The notes beneath the pieces were generated by a model, which saw nothing but the letters and a program-made list of their open reading frames with translations, had not been told where the DNA came from and searched no databases. The translations under genes were made by a program, and so were the position numbers. 64,000 nt of DNA from Bin87 sp965116785 (lineage in GTDB: Bacteria; Chloroflexota; Dehalococcoidia; Lucifugimonadales; UBA3495): positions 186,001 to 250,000 of the forward strand of contig OZ220731.1 in the NCBI GenBank assembly GCA_965116785.1, given 5' to 3'. Of this stretch, positions 27,725 to 36,060 are shown piece by piece; position 1 is the stretch's first letter; the number at the start of each line of letters is the position of its first letter.

Positions 27725-28372
27725 ATGTCAGTTCGTTACGGTGTGAGCCTGCTCACCGACCCTGAGTTCACCGCCCGCGCTTATCGCGCCCGCCAGTTGA
27801 TCTGCGGCCAATTCGCCTGCTGGGCCGCCGAGATGCACATGCTGCACATGCTGATGTCGGACTATTTCCCCTTTGACGGGGCAGAAGATCCAACCGTCGA
27901 AGACCGGCTAGCGCGGGAACTGGAGCAACTCGCCGAGCGGTACCGCCGGGTCTCGCCGCGTTTCCCCCTGTTTAACCGGGGCATCACCACAACGCGGGAC
28001 ACCGACAACGATGGCAACATCTGGCTTGATTTCTCTCCGGAAGTGGTCAACGAATCACTGTACAGGCTGCAGTCCATGGTCGCGGACCTTTTGGAACGTA
28101 ACTCCGCCGTTGGCGGCTCCAGACGCGTGTTCAGCCCGGACTTTCCACCCCAGATGCCGCTGCTGTCCCATGCGAACCTGCCCGTCTCGGTTTTTGACAG
28201 CGCCGTGGAGTTCGCCCGCTCCGTCACCGATGATCTCAAAGTGTCGCAAATCACCCGGGCCTGGCGGTTGACCCTGACCCGCTTCGAGTCAAACGCGGCC
28301 GGCGATGATTGGTCCGGGGGACGGTGGGCGACCGACCTGCAGTGGCGAGTGATCGGCAGCTACAGCCTGTGA
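27725..28372 (+). CDS. Hypothetical protein
   Basis: 215 residues, soluble, no family recognised. It begins MSVRYGVSLLTDPEFTARAYRARQLICGQFACWAAEMHMLHMLMSDYF-like sequence (His/Met-rich near residues 38-42) and ends TRAWRLTLTRFESNAAGDDW followed by a WSGGRWATDLQWRVIGSYSL-type tail. The opening and the strand-like tail faintly resemble 2'-5' RNA ligase-like (2H) proteins, but the paired H-x-T motifs are not present. 34 nt downstream of the phosphatase gene and probably cotranscribed with it. Confidence 0.6.
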   Translation: MSVRYGVSLLTDPEFTARAYRARQLICGQFACWAAEMHMLHMLMSDYFPFDGAEDPTVEDRLARELEQLAERYRRVSPRFPLFNRGITTTRDTDNDGNIWLDFSPEVVNESLYRLQSMVADLLERNSAVGGSRRVFSPDFPPQMPLLSHANLPVSVFDSAVEFARSVTDDLKVSQITRAWRLTLTRFESNAAGDDWSGGRWATDLQWRVIGSYSL

Positions 28373-28598
28373 TGCCCCGCGACGCTGGCTCGGCGTTCCC
28401 TCATTTCTTGGCGGCAAGGCCGACTCACCGGCCCATCCGCGGCGCTGACGGCGCGCGTAAATCGGTCAGTCGTGCTGGCGTTTCCGCAGAGCGCGTTGAT
28501 ATGGGCAAATCGATGACTAAAAACTAGAGTTCGGAAGAGCCGTTGGACGACTGGACTTCCAATCCCCCTGAGTTCGAAACCGAATACCGTTTATAACA

Positions 28599-29378
28599 AT
28601 GAACATTGCAACGATGCTCGCGTCATCCCTGGCCGCGGCCATAGTTATGGCCGGCATTTGCGCTGTTATCCAGGCGGTGGTCAAGGTGCGTGCCCACCGC
28701 CAACTGACCCAATTGCATCGGGAACTGGACCAGGTCCGCCAGGGCCATATCGAAGCGATGCAGGTCCAGTTCGATCGTCAGCGCGAACTATGTGCGGACC
28801 TTGGCTTGCCCGACCCACCGCTGCCAGAAGTGTTGCGGCCTCAAGAGGAACCGGATGCCGGTACGAAGCGGCGTTTCCGCATACCGGTGCCGCTGCCGTT
28901 CCGAAACCAGCAATCGCTGTTGCACCGGGCTCCCAGGGGGTCGTCGGCCTTCATCGTTGGGCGCTACGGGGCCAGCTTTGCCGCCTCAACCGTTTGGAAA
29001 ACGTCCTCTGCCAACATCCTCCGCCTGGTGAGTCCGGTCACCAGCCGCTTTCTGGCCTTCGCGCCTCGCGTTGCCGGGTTTGCGGCTACGGGCGGTGGGG
29101 CCACCGGGTCTATCGCCGCCTCCACGGGGGTGCGCTTCGCCCTCGGTGCCATCTCGATAGTCGGCTTGATAATTGGTCCTCTGTTGACGGCCTGGGCCGT
29201 CTACCGTGAATTGCGCAAGGTCCGCCGAGCTCGCCAGGAACAGGCCGACACGCTGGCGAGATTCAACGCCGATTTTGAGTCGATGATTCGCCGCACCGCC
29301 GATCTGGAAGCCCAGTTTCCGGACGGAACCTGCCAGGCTACTCGTGACCTGACCGTCGCAGTGAGGGTGAACGCCTAG
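28599..29378 (+). CDS. Hypothetical membrane protein with coiled coil
   Basis: 259 residues. An N-terminal membrane helix (about 5-28, LASSLAAAIVMAGICAVIQAVV) is followed by a charged helical stretch (QLTQLHRELDQVRQGHIEAMQVQ) likely to be a coiled coil. A Ser/Gly/Ala-rich middle contains one or two further hydrophobic segments (FALGAISIVGLIIGPLLTAW near 190). A second charged helix (LRKVRRARQEQADTLARF) ends in a globular tail. No known family. The 226-nt gap before it shows no gene or clear signal. Confidence 0.6.
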   Translation: MNIATMLASSLAAAIVMAGICAVIQAVVKVRAHRQLTQLHRELDQVRQGHIEAMQVQFDRQRELCADLGLPDPPLPEVLRPQEEPDAGTKRRFRIPVPLPFRNQQSLLHRAPRGSSAFIVGRYGASFAASTVWKTSSANILRLVSPVTSRFLAFAPRVAGFAATGGGATGSIAASTGVRFALGAISIVGLIIGPLLTAWAVYRELRKVRRARQEQADTLARFNADFESMIRRTADLEAQFPDGTCQATRDLTVAVRVNA

Positions 29379-29419
29379 GTTTCTTTGGCTACCGGCTGGG
29401 TGTCAGGCCATGAGCGGGT

Positions 29420-30202
29420 CTAGTGCATCACCAGCCCGCCGTCCACGTTGATGGTCTGACCGGTGATGTTGCGCGCGCCCGGGCTTGCCAGGAACGCTGC
29501 CATGGCCGCGATGTCTTCCGGCTCGTTGGCGCGCCCGATGGGAATGTTGGACGCTCTCTGTGCCTGCAACTCGTCCACGGAAATTCCCATCTCCGCCGCC
29601 CGCTGCTCCATGGTGCTGGTGGACATCGCCGTGATGGTCGAGCCGGGGCAGATGGCATTGACGTTGATGTCGTAGCGCGCCAGCTGGTGCGCTGCGATTA
29701 ACGTCATGGATATGACAGCGCCTTTGCTGGCGGCGTAGGCCGCGTTGGACGTGCCGCGGTATCCTTTGCCGGCGATGGACGCGATGTTGACAATACGCCC
29801 ACCGCCGCCCTGACCGATCATCTGCCGGGCGGTGCGCTGCATCACGAAGAATGCGCCCCGCGCGTTCACCCGATGGATGCGGTCCCAGTCGTCCTCGGTA
29901 ATATCCATGATGTCCAGGAACCGCGTAACCCCCGCGTTGTTCACCAGGATGTCAACCCGTCCCAGCGCGCTCACGGCGTCCGCGATGACCCGGTCGATGT
30001 CGCCGCCATCGCCGATGTCCGCGGCGATGGCGACGCTGTTGCGGCCCGTTGCCCTTACGTCGGTCGAAGTTTCCTCCACCGCGTCCGCGAGGATGTCAGT
30101 CACGGCCACGTCGGCCCCGTCATTGGCCAACGCCAATGCCGTGGCTCGACCCATACCGCGCCCGGCGCCGGTTACCAGCGCAACCTTTCCTTCCAAAGAC
30201 AT
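29420..30202 (-). CDS. Short-chain dehydrogenase/reductase (FabG-like classical SDR)
   Basis: 260 residues with an intact classical SDR set: TGAGRGMGRA (about 11-20), NNAGV (about 88), Ser in IASIAGKGYRG and the catalytic Tyr and Lys in YAASKGA, and the end INVDGGLVMH. The acidic residue at the end of strand 2 (VTDILAD) suggests NAD(H) preference. Likely oxidises or reduces a secondary alcohol; substrate unknown. Separated by 25 nt from the upstream PaREP1/HEPN-like gene on the same strand, perhaps cotranscribed. Confidence 0.88.
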   Translation of the reverse strand: MSLEGKVALVTGAGRGMGRATALALANDGADVAVTDILADAVEETSTDVRATGRNSVAIAADIGDGGDIDRVIADAVSALGRVDILVNNAGVTRFLDIMDITEDDWDRIHRVNARGAFFVMQRTARQMIGQGGGGRIVNIASIAGKGYRGTSNAAYAASKGAVISMTLIAAHQLARYDINVNAICPGSTITAMSTSTMEQRAAEMGISVDELQAQRASNIPIGRANEPEDIAAMAAFLASPGARNITGQTINVDGGLVMH

Positions 30203-30227
30203 GATAATCCTCTCAGTGTCACTCGGG

Positions 30228-30632
30228 TTAACGTTCCGTCAACGGCTCCAGCAGCTCTAGGAGCGTTGCCATCTCCTCCAACGATTCGGCGATTACGTCG
30301 GCGTGAAGAAATCGCTTGCGCTGGTAGAAATTGCCGTGAAGGTCGTTCGCGGTCTTACGCAGGTCATTAAAGCGTTGTTCGCCGGTTTGCTGACGTGCCA
30401 AGTACAGCACTTCGCCGAAATGTTCGTGCTTGTCGTATTGCCAACCTTGCGCGGTGGCAACGGCCTTGGCCATCCAAGCGGCGGCGCCCCACCCTTTTTC
30501 CGAGGCCTGGTGCAAGTCGTCGTCGGTTAGATAGCGGCGGCTGCGTTCCAGAAACTTCCGCGACTGCAGGCGGTAGTCTGCGATGGTTTCACGCATCTGA
30601 TCATAAGGCTGCATGGGAGACATTTGTACCAT
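30228..30632 (-). CDS. PaREP1/HEPN-like helical protein (copy 1)
   Basis: 134 residues, all-helical. DQMRETIADYRLQSRKFLERSRRYLTDDDLHQASEKGWGAAAWMAKAVA is the pattern of the PaREP1/HEPN-like group (xxRxFLxxxxxxLxxxDxxQASEKxWGAAA). HEPN proteins include RNases and antitoxin partners, but the R-x4-6-H active-site motif is not clearly present. A paralogue with the same WGAAA core is at 39958-40326. ATG at 30632 is chosen because TGCTATACT lies 32 nt upstream; the open frame continues through this box. Confidence 0.72.
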   Translation of the reverse strand: MVQMSPMQPYDQMRETIADYRLQSRKFLERSRRYLTDDDLHQASEKGWGAAAWMAKAVATAQGWQYDKHEHFGEVLYLARQQTGEQRFNDLRKTANDLHGNFYQRKRFLHADVIAESLEEMATLLELLEPLTER

Positions 30633-30663
30633 GATTATTGCTCTCGGGATTGGTTGTTCTTGA

Positions 30664-30672
30664 AGTATAGCA
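30664..30672 (-). promoter_or_regulatory. Extended -10 element for the PaREP1-like gene
   Basis: The minus strand reads TGCTATACT, 32 nt before the ATG at 30632. Confidence 0.45.
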
Positions 30673-30747
30673 CTTGGAATGTTGTACGAACCCGGCCGAG
30701 TGCATGGCATCGTCGCGTGTTTGGATGCTGGTATTTGTGCGATTGCT

Positions 30748-31881
30748 TTACAGCGCGCGCAACAACTCCTGGTAGTTCTCCCGCCCGGTCCGGCGCAACC
30801 GCAGTTCCTCCGTGATCTCCAGGTCGCCCGAGTCCTCCAGCAGCTCCACGTGGGCGACTACCTCCGTCAACGCCGCGAAGAAGTTGCCGCCTTCCAGCTT
30901 GCGCCTCTCAAAGGTGAGCCGCGTCACGTCTTCCAGCGGTTGCGGTTCCGGCCCGGCGGTAACCAGTATGCGGCCCAATCGCCGCGCGTGGAACCTGATC
31001 AGGTCGGCGGCACGCTGCGCCGTCTGGAAGTTGAACTTGTGGTTGTTGTACAGCCGGTGCGCCGGCAGGATCGCCACCTCGGTGCCCAGATCGGCCACCC
31101 GTTGCAGCGAACGCAGGTAGGTCAGCAGGCCGTAGGAGTCGTCGGGATCCTGGTAATGTACGGGCAGGTTGCGCCGCACCTCGCCGCTATATCCGGTCTT
31201 CATGGTGGGATGCGGACTGATCTCGGGCAGGACGTGGTCGCCGGTGAAAACTATGTCGCTACCCGCGCCGTTGCCGATCACCGCGCAGATCTCGTCCGGC
31301 GAATGGCCGGGAGCGTGCATATAGGTGAGCATGCCCTGTTGCTCCCCATGCGTTATCGGGTGCTCGACCTGGTGCGTCCGGCGGGACGCCATGTAGCGTT
31401 GCCGCTCTTCCGAATCCGAATGCGCGAACCCGTTGGCCCGCGCGGTTTCCCACATCGCTTCCTTGATCGGCGAATCGGCCGTCATCTGCAGGTCTCGCGG
31501 ATCAAAAGGCAGCAGCGGTTGGTAAATGTCGTGCGCCCAAAGCTCTGCTCCCGACTGTTCGATGACCCGCGCCACTCCCCCATCATGGTCGGCGTGCCCG
31601 TGGGTGATGATCACCCGATCGATGTCCTGCACTTCGAGACCCCCAAGCGCCATGCCCGTTCGCAGGAGGTCAAAGGACGCCTCGGCCCCGGGATCGATGA
31701 GCGTGAGTCCCTCATTCTCGAAGATGTACGCCCAGGTCGGACCGGTATGAGAATGTCCTTCCTGCGGCACGGCCACGGTGTGAATGGTTCGCCCGTATCC
31801 ATCCGTCAGGCGCAGGGTCATGCCGTTGCCGGCGGAGTCGCCGTTACGGAGGACATCTATATCGGTGAAGTAGTCGGGCAT
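30748..31881 (-). CDS. Metallo-beta-lactamase-fold hydrolase
   Basis: 377 residues. THGHADHDGG (about 95) is the H-x-H-x-D-H metal motif; APGHSPDE (about 195) and FTGDHVLPEI (about 215) provide the third His and bridging Asp, and PAHRLYNN the last His. A C-terminal helical region (about 290-377) resembles the winged-helix-like tail of MBL hydrolases related to human LACTB2 and bacterial hydroxyacylglutathione-type enzymes. Predicted thioester, lactone or RNA hydrolase; not resolvable. GAGGAGG lies before the ATG and TATAAT at 31938-31943 on the minus strand is its likely -10. Confidence 0.87.
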   Translation of the reverse strand: MPDYFTDIDVLRNGDSAGNGMTLRLTDGYGRTIHTVAVPQEGHSHTGPTWAYIFENEGLTLIDPGAEASFDLLRTGMALGGLEVQDIDRVIITHGHADHDGGVARVIEQSGAELWAHDIYQPLLPFDPRDLQMTADSPIKEAMWETARANGFAHSDSEERQRYMASRRTHQVEHPITHGEQQGMLTYMHAPGHSPDEICAVIGNGAGSDIVFTGDHVLPEISPHPTMKTGYSGEVRRNLPVHYQDPDDSYGLLTYLRSLQRVADLGTEVAILPAHRLYNNHKFNFQTAQRAADLIRFHARRLGRILVTAGPEPQPLEDVTRLTFERRKLEGGNFFAALTEVVAHVELLEDSGDLEITEELRLRRTGRENYQELLRAL

Positions 31882-31937
31882 TTGGGGGTTCCTCCTCGCG
31901 TGGGAGCGGCAATAGCATTCAATACTATATGGCGCGC

Positions 31938-31943
31938 ATTATA
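31938..31943 (-). promoter_or_regulatory. -10 box upstream of the MBL-fold gene
   Basis: The minus strand reads GGTTATAATGCG, about 57 nt before the ATG at 31881. Confidence 0.4.
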
Positions 31944-32031
31944 ACCGCTTCAAACGCCAGGTGGGGCCGAGTGACGCTCATAACCGGCACGACCGGAGCC
32001 TCCGCGCCGCGTCTGAAACTGCAGGTGTCCC

Positions 32032-32040
32032 TGCTATAAT
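32032..32040 (+). promoter_or_regulatory. Extended -10 element before the SDR at 32085
   Basis: TGCTATAAT, 44 nt upstream of the ATG, with AGGAGG between them. Confidence 0.55.
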
Positions 32041-32084
32041 GCCGGCGTCGGACAGTCAAGACGCGGACGGCAGGAGGTTGCACC

Positions 32085-32855
32085 ATGCGATTGGAAGGCA
32101 AGGTAGCGCTCATCAGTGGAGCTGCCAGCGGTGTGGATGGCGAATTGATGGGCTTCGGCGGAGCGGCGGCCAGGATGTTCTGCCTCGAAGGCGCCAGGGT
32201 AGTATTGGGCGACATCAATACCGAGGGCGGCGAGCGCACCGCCGAGCAGATCCGCGCCGCCGGCGGTGAGGCCATTTTCGTCAAGCTCGACGTGACCCAG
32301 GAGCAGGACTGGATCGATGCGGTCGCCGCTACCGTGTCGGCATACGGGACCCTGAACGTCCTCGTGAACAACGCCGGATCCGGCGCGCGTTACACGGTGG
32401 AAGAGACCACCGAAGAAGCTTGGGACAGCCAGATCGACGTCCACGGTAAGGGCACCTTCCTCGGAACCAAGCATGCCATCCCCGAAATGCTGAAGGCCGG
32501 CGGCGGTTCCATCGTCAACATCTCCTCAATTTATGGTCTGGTGGGGAGCCCCACGTCAACTGCCTATCATGCCGGCAAGGGCGCGATACGCTTGCTAACC
32601 AAGTCCACCGCCATTCAGTACGCCGTCGACAACATTCGCGCGAACTCCATTCACCCCGGCTACTGCCGCACCCCATTGACTGCTCGCAGCTACGAGAACG
32701 AACGGCACTTCACCTGGATCAACGAGCAGATCCCCATGGGAAGGGTCGGCAACGCGGACGATATCGCCTACGGCATCGTTTTCCTGGCATCGGACGAGTC
32801 GTCGTTCATGACCGGGTCGGAGTTGGTGATCGACGGCGGCACCACCGCCCAGTAG
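32085..32855 (+). CDS. Short-chain dehydrogenase/reductase with extended glycine-rich loop
   Basis: 256 residues. A classical SDR by NNAG (about 91-94), Ser in ISSIYGLVGSPTSTAYHAGKGA, catalytic Tyr and Lys (Y-H-A-G-K), and the ending VIDGGTTAQ. The cofactor loop is unusual: after SGAASG the sequence reads VDGELMGFGGAAARMF, several residues longer than the usual G-I-G-x-A. LGDIN with Asp at the end of strand 2 suggests NAD(H). Followed 29 nt later by a small membrane protein gene on the same strand. Substrate unknown. Confidence 0.85.
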   Translation: MRLEGKVALISGAASGVDGELMGFGGAAARMFCLEGARVVLGDINTEGGERTAEQIRAAGGEAIFVKLDVTQEQDWIDAVAATVSAYGTLNVLVNNAGSGARYTVEETTEEAWDSQIDVHGKGTFLGTKHAIPEMLKAGGGSIVNISSIYGLVGSPTSTAYHAGKGAIRLLTKSTAIQYAVDNIRANSIHPGYCRTPLTARSYENERHFTWINEQIPMGRVGNADDIAYGIVFLASDESSFMTGSELVIDGGTTAQ

Positions 32856-32884
32856 CGGTCCCGGGGTTGGAAGGAGCGCGGCCC

Positions 32885-33352
32885 ATGGGGATTTCCAGGG
32901 ATCGGGTCCTGTTCAAGGAGCAGGGCGTGCTCGTCACCTACGAGAGGTTCGTCGAGCCCGAGGGCAAGGAGTACCGCATCGAGGACATCCTCGCTGTCGA
33001 AATGGAGACTGTCGAGGAGGAATCGGACCGGCCACCCATCCGCTGGTGGCGCACCGTGGGCGGTGGAGGCGTCATCGGGATTGCCGTCGCAGCGGTCGGC
33101 GGGTTCGCCGGCGCGTGGCTCACCATGGGGATCTTCGTCGTGCTGGTGGCGGTGGCCGTCACGTGGTGGGGGAACCGCATCCGCTCCAACAAGTTCAAGG
33201 TCTACCACGTCATCGTGACGCTGCCCACCCAGCGGGATGACCGCCAGGAGCATCGGATTATTTCGTCCACCAGCCGCTTCTTCAGCGAGCGGCTCAAGGT
33301 AGCGCTGGAACGAGCGATGGTGGAGCGGCCCGCGCGCTTCGAAAACCGCTAG
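32885..33352 (+). CDS. Small membrane protein (DUF6232-like)
   Basis: 155 residues. The N-terminal part (VLFKEQGVLVTYERFVEPEG and YRIEDILAVEMETVEE) is a small beta domain, followed by two adjacent membrane helices (about 55-100: GGGVIGIAVAAVGGFAGAW and TMGIFVVLVAVAVTWWG), then a C-terminal cytoplasmic part with KFKVYHVIVTL. This strands-helix pair-strands order is that of DUF6232 proteins, which have no known function. ATG 32885 has AAGGAG 8 nt upstream. Probably cotranscribed with the SDR. Confidence 0.65.
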   Translation: MGISRDRVLFKEQGVLVTYERFVEPEGKEYRIEDILAVEMETVEEESDRPPIRWWRTVGGGGVIGIAVAAVGGFAGAWLTMGIFVVLVAVAVTWWGNRIRSNKFKVYHVIVTLPTQRDDRQEHRIISSTSRFFSERLKVALERAMVERPARFENR

Positions 33353-33397
33353 GTGACCGGTCTCACCCTCGAAGCCAGATCGGAAACCGGTTGACGG

Positions 33398-34378
33398 TCA
33401 CCGGCTCTCGCTGACGTCGATCACGACCTTGCCAACGGTGGCTGCGCGCACCGCCTCGTGGGCGCCGACCGTGTTTTCAAGCGGGAAGTGCGGCCCGTCC
33501 ATTCCGACCAGTTCCCCGGACGACAGCCACCGGTTGGTGTCCGCCACACCCGCGCTCTTGGCATCTTCGACCATGTCATACACCAGCACGTGTCGCACGT
33601 TGACGTTGCTCACCGGGAACTCAAAGGGAGGCGCCGGCCCGTCACCGGCCGCGTAAATGGTGATGCTGCCGCCGCGCTTGATGATCCGCTGGCTCACGGC
33701 GAAGTTGCCTGAGTAGTCGACCTCCACGATCAGGTCGACGCCCTCGCCGTTGGTGATGTCCAGGATCCGCGCCGCCGTGTCCTCGGTCCGGTAGTTGACC
33801 GTGTGGTGCGCGCCAGCCTGCCGGGCTATCTCCGCCTTGGCATCGCCGCTCACCGTGCTGATGATGCGTTCCGCGCCGCCCAGTCGAGCCATCTGCAGCG
33901 CCATGTTGCCCACCGCTCCGGCGCCGCCCGGTACCAGCACGGTCTTGCCGGGCAACGGCCCGTCGGCGAACACACAACGATGCGCGGTAAGGGCCGGCAC
34001 ACCCAGGCCTGCGGCAAGGGCGAAGTCGACGTTATCGGGCAACCGGATTGCCCGGTTGGAGGGCTGCACTGTGTACTCCGCCGCGGTGCCATGGGCTCTT
34101 TCGAACTGCGACTGGTAAAGCCACACCCGCTCACCGACCCGGCTATCGGGCACCCCTTCCCCTACCCTGTCGATGACCCCGCCGCCGTCCTGGTTGGGGA
34201 TGATACGCGGGAAGTTAATCCGAGAGGTAGTGCCCTGCCGACGTTTCCAGTCTGATGGATTCACTCCCGACGTGGTGACCCTGACCCGCACCTCGCCTGG
34301 CCCCGGTTCCGGATCGGGCATCTCGCCCACCTGGAGTACCGAGGCGTCTCCGTTTTGCTCATACCAGACCGCTCGCAT
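33398..34378 (-). CDS. Zinc-independent MDR oxidoreductase (NADPH:quinone reductase-like)
   Basis: 326 residues, medium-chain dehydrogenase/reductase. MRAVWYEQNGDASVLQVGEMPDP is the quinone-oxidoreductase N-terminus; SGVNPSDWKRRQG and the Rossmann motif VPGGAGAVGNMALQMARLGGAERII follow. The Cys/His zinc ligands of alcohol dehydrogenases are absent, as in QOR/crotonyl-CoA-reductase-like MDRs. Start ATG 34378 has GGAGGT 6 nt upstream, inside the 3' end of the preceding metallopeptidase gene; the two genes abut (stop at 34380), indicating translational coupling. Confidence 0.87.
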   Translation of the reverse strand: MRAVWYEQNGDASVLQVGEMPDPEPGPGEVRVRVTTSGVNPSDWKRRQGTTSRINFPRIIPNQDGGGVIDRVGEGVPDSRVGERVWLYQSQFERAHGTAAEYTVQPSNRAIRLPDNVDFALAAGLGVPALTAHRCVFADGPLPGKTVLVPGGAGAVGNMALQMARLGGAERIISTVSGDAKAEIARQAGAHHTVNYRTEDTAARILDITNGEGVDLIVEVDYSGNFAVSQRIIKRGGSITIYAAGDGPAPPFEFPVSNVNVRHVLVYDMVEDAKSAGVADTNRWLSSGELVGMDGPHFPLENTVGAHEAVRAATVGKVVIDVSESR

Positions 34379-34379
34379 T

Positions 34380-35921
34380 TCAGTACCTCCATGACCGGCG
34401 TCGGGGTATCCGAGGCCGGACGACGTTCCCGTTGAGTTGATTTGTTTTATTCGATCGCCGCCGTCTCCGGCGTGAGGCGCCGAGAGCGAGCAATCCGAGC
34501 GGGCCGGCCAGCAGCGCGGCGGACGCCAACTCCGCGGGCAGGCTCCTGCCTGCGGATTCGGGTGGTGGAGCGCCGCAACCACCGCCGGAAGGCGTCGCAG
34601 GGGCCGGCGCTGCTGTGGTGGGCGACGGTATCGGCGTGTAGGTGGGAGCCGGCGCGCGGGTCGGTGTTGGCGACTCCGCCGGCGGCACCGTTGCCTGAGG
34701 CGCGGGGAACTGCTGGGAGGATCCCGCCGGTGTCGGTGTCGGGCGGCGGGTCGGTATTGCCTGGAACGCCGGCAGGACCGGTGTGGACAGCTCTCGCGGG
34801 GAAAGGCCCAGCGATTCTCGCCATTCGTTGTCCAGTTCTATGATCGTCAATCCGTAGGCCGCTTCGAGCGATGCTTCGAAGTTGTGCGTGGTGCGTATGG
34901 AAGCAAACATCGCGCTCATCGGTTCCTGGCCGTAGGTATCGAGCATGTAGGTGACCACAGAATGGCCCAAACCGTAGTTGCGCAGGGTCTCCTCCGGAGT
35001 TCCCGCGTAGGTGCGCAGGCTGGCCAGCGGGGGCACCGAATCATTCCTGACGGCAGTGTTCACGTAGATGCCGAACTCCGAATTGCTGCCTTCCGAATAC
35101 ACGGCCAGGCCTTCGTTCAGCCAGGTGTGCACCTGGGGGTAGGCGGTTCCGGCGGCATCGGCCACCAGCAGGTGGGTGAATTCGTGCGCGGTGGTGCTCA
35201 GTACGTTATCGCCGATGAACACGTCGTTGGACCCGTCCACCAGCAGCGTCCGCTCGGTGGTGTGGGCCTGCCCCAGGGTACGCAGATGCCGCTGTGCGAC
35301 CCGTGAACTTGGCGGCAGCGCCAACCGCATGTCCTCGTAGTCCGAATAGAGGACGAGGTTCATGGGTTCGGTCAACTCGACTCCGAGTATCGGCCCCATT
35401 TGTTCGTAGGTGTCCGCGGCGACCTCCAGCACTTGTTGGGCCCGCTCCTCCGACCGGTTTGTATGATGGTAGTAGTAGACGTTGATCAGGCCGTCGGAGA
35501 CCAAATCCCAGTCAAGGTCGCGATTCAAGTACACCAGGACCTTGGGTTCCGTTTCCAGTCGCTGCCCGTCGATGGTGCGGATATCAAAGTAATAGGCCAA
35601 GCGAGTGCCCGCGGGAATGAACTCGTTGGCCGTCTTGCTCTGGAACAGCGCTTCGCCCGAGATATGCTCGCCCGGCTCGAATTCCACGGTGCGATACACG
35701 CTCCGGCTGGACTGCCCAAGCTTGCGAACGTAAACGCGGATCTCCTCTATCGGACTGGAACTCTGTGCTTCGAGGTGGAAACGCAGTCCGTCGGGAAACT
35801 GGTTTTCAACGCCTTGTTCGGTGACTGTTACAGTTCCCTGGGCCACAACAGGCTCGTGGCCGGCGATAAACTGAGCAATAACGACGAGCAGAATGGCGAT
35901 GGCGGCGACCCACTTCATCAT
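34380..35921 (-). CDS. Membrane-anchored MA-type (gluzincin) metallopeptidase
   Basis: 513 residues. Signal peptide 1-28. A beta-rich domain (30-135) precedes the zinc peptidase domain: H246-E-F-T-H250 in TTAHEFTH and E270 in TWLNEGLAVYSEG, the gluzincin HExxH plus glutamate arrangement of peptidase-MA-like proteins. A Pro/Thr-rich linker (about 385-460, PTPTPAG, PTPTRAPAPTYTPIPSP) leads to a hydrophobic segment (ELASAALLAGPLGLLALGA) and a basic tail RRRRRR, so the enzyme is displayed on the cell surface with its C-terminus anchored in the membrane. This architecture is frequent in Chloroflexota. Cotranscribed with the MDR gene for no obvious reason. Confidence 0.85.
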   Translation of the reverse strand: MMKWVAAIAILLVVIAQFIAGHEPVVAQGTVTVTEQGVENQFPDGLRFHLEAQSSSPIEEIRVYVRKLGQSSRSVYRTVEFEPGEHISGEALFQSKTANEFIPAGTRLAYYFDIRTIDGQRLETEPKVLVYLNRDLDWDLVSDGLINVYYYHHTNRSEERAQQVLEVAADTYEQMGPILGVELTEPMNLVLYSDYEDMRLALPPSSRVAQRHLRTLGQAHTTERTLLVDGSNDVFIGDNVLSTTAHEFTHLLVADAAGTAYPQVHTWLNEGLAVYSEGSNSEFGIYVNTAVRNDSVPPLASLRTYAGTPEETLRNYGLGHSVVTYMLDTYGQEPMSAMFASIRTTHNFEASLEAAYGLTIIELDNEWRESLGLSPRELSTPVLPAFQAIPTRRPTPTPAGSSQQFPAPQATVPPAESPTPTRAPAPTYTPIPSPTTAAPAPATPSGGGCGAPPPESAGRSLPAELASAALLAGPLGLLALGASRRRRRRSNKTNQLNGNVVRPRIPRRRSWRY

Positions 35922-36060
35922 TGTGGCTACCTCTAGACCTGGTATTCGCTACCGCATACGCAACGCTTCGCCGTTGGGATTGCGCTCCCGGGTGGCCGCG
36001 CCGATTTTATGCTACGCGGTCTCCCGTGTTGCGATCCAGACGAGAGTCGCAACCCTGAAA

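Noticed and set aside
30679..31944. 421-codon plus-strand frame opposite the metallo-beta-lactamase-fold gene
   Set aside because: The minus strand encodes intact metal-binding motifs with a ribosome binding site; the plus-strand translation has no domain pattern and is typical of antisense frames in high-GC DNA.
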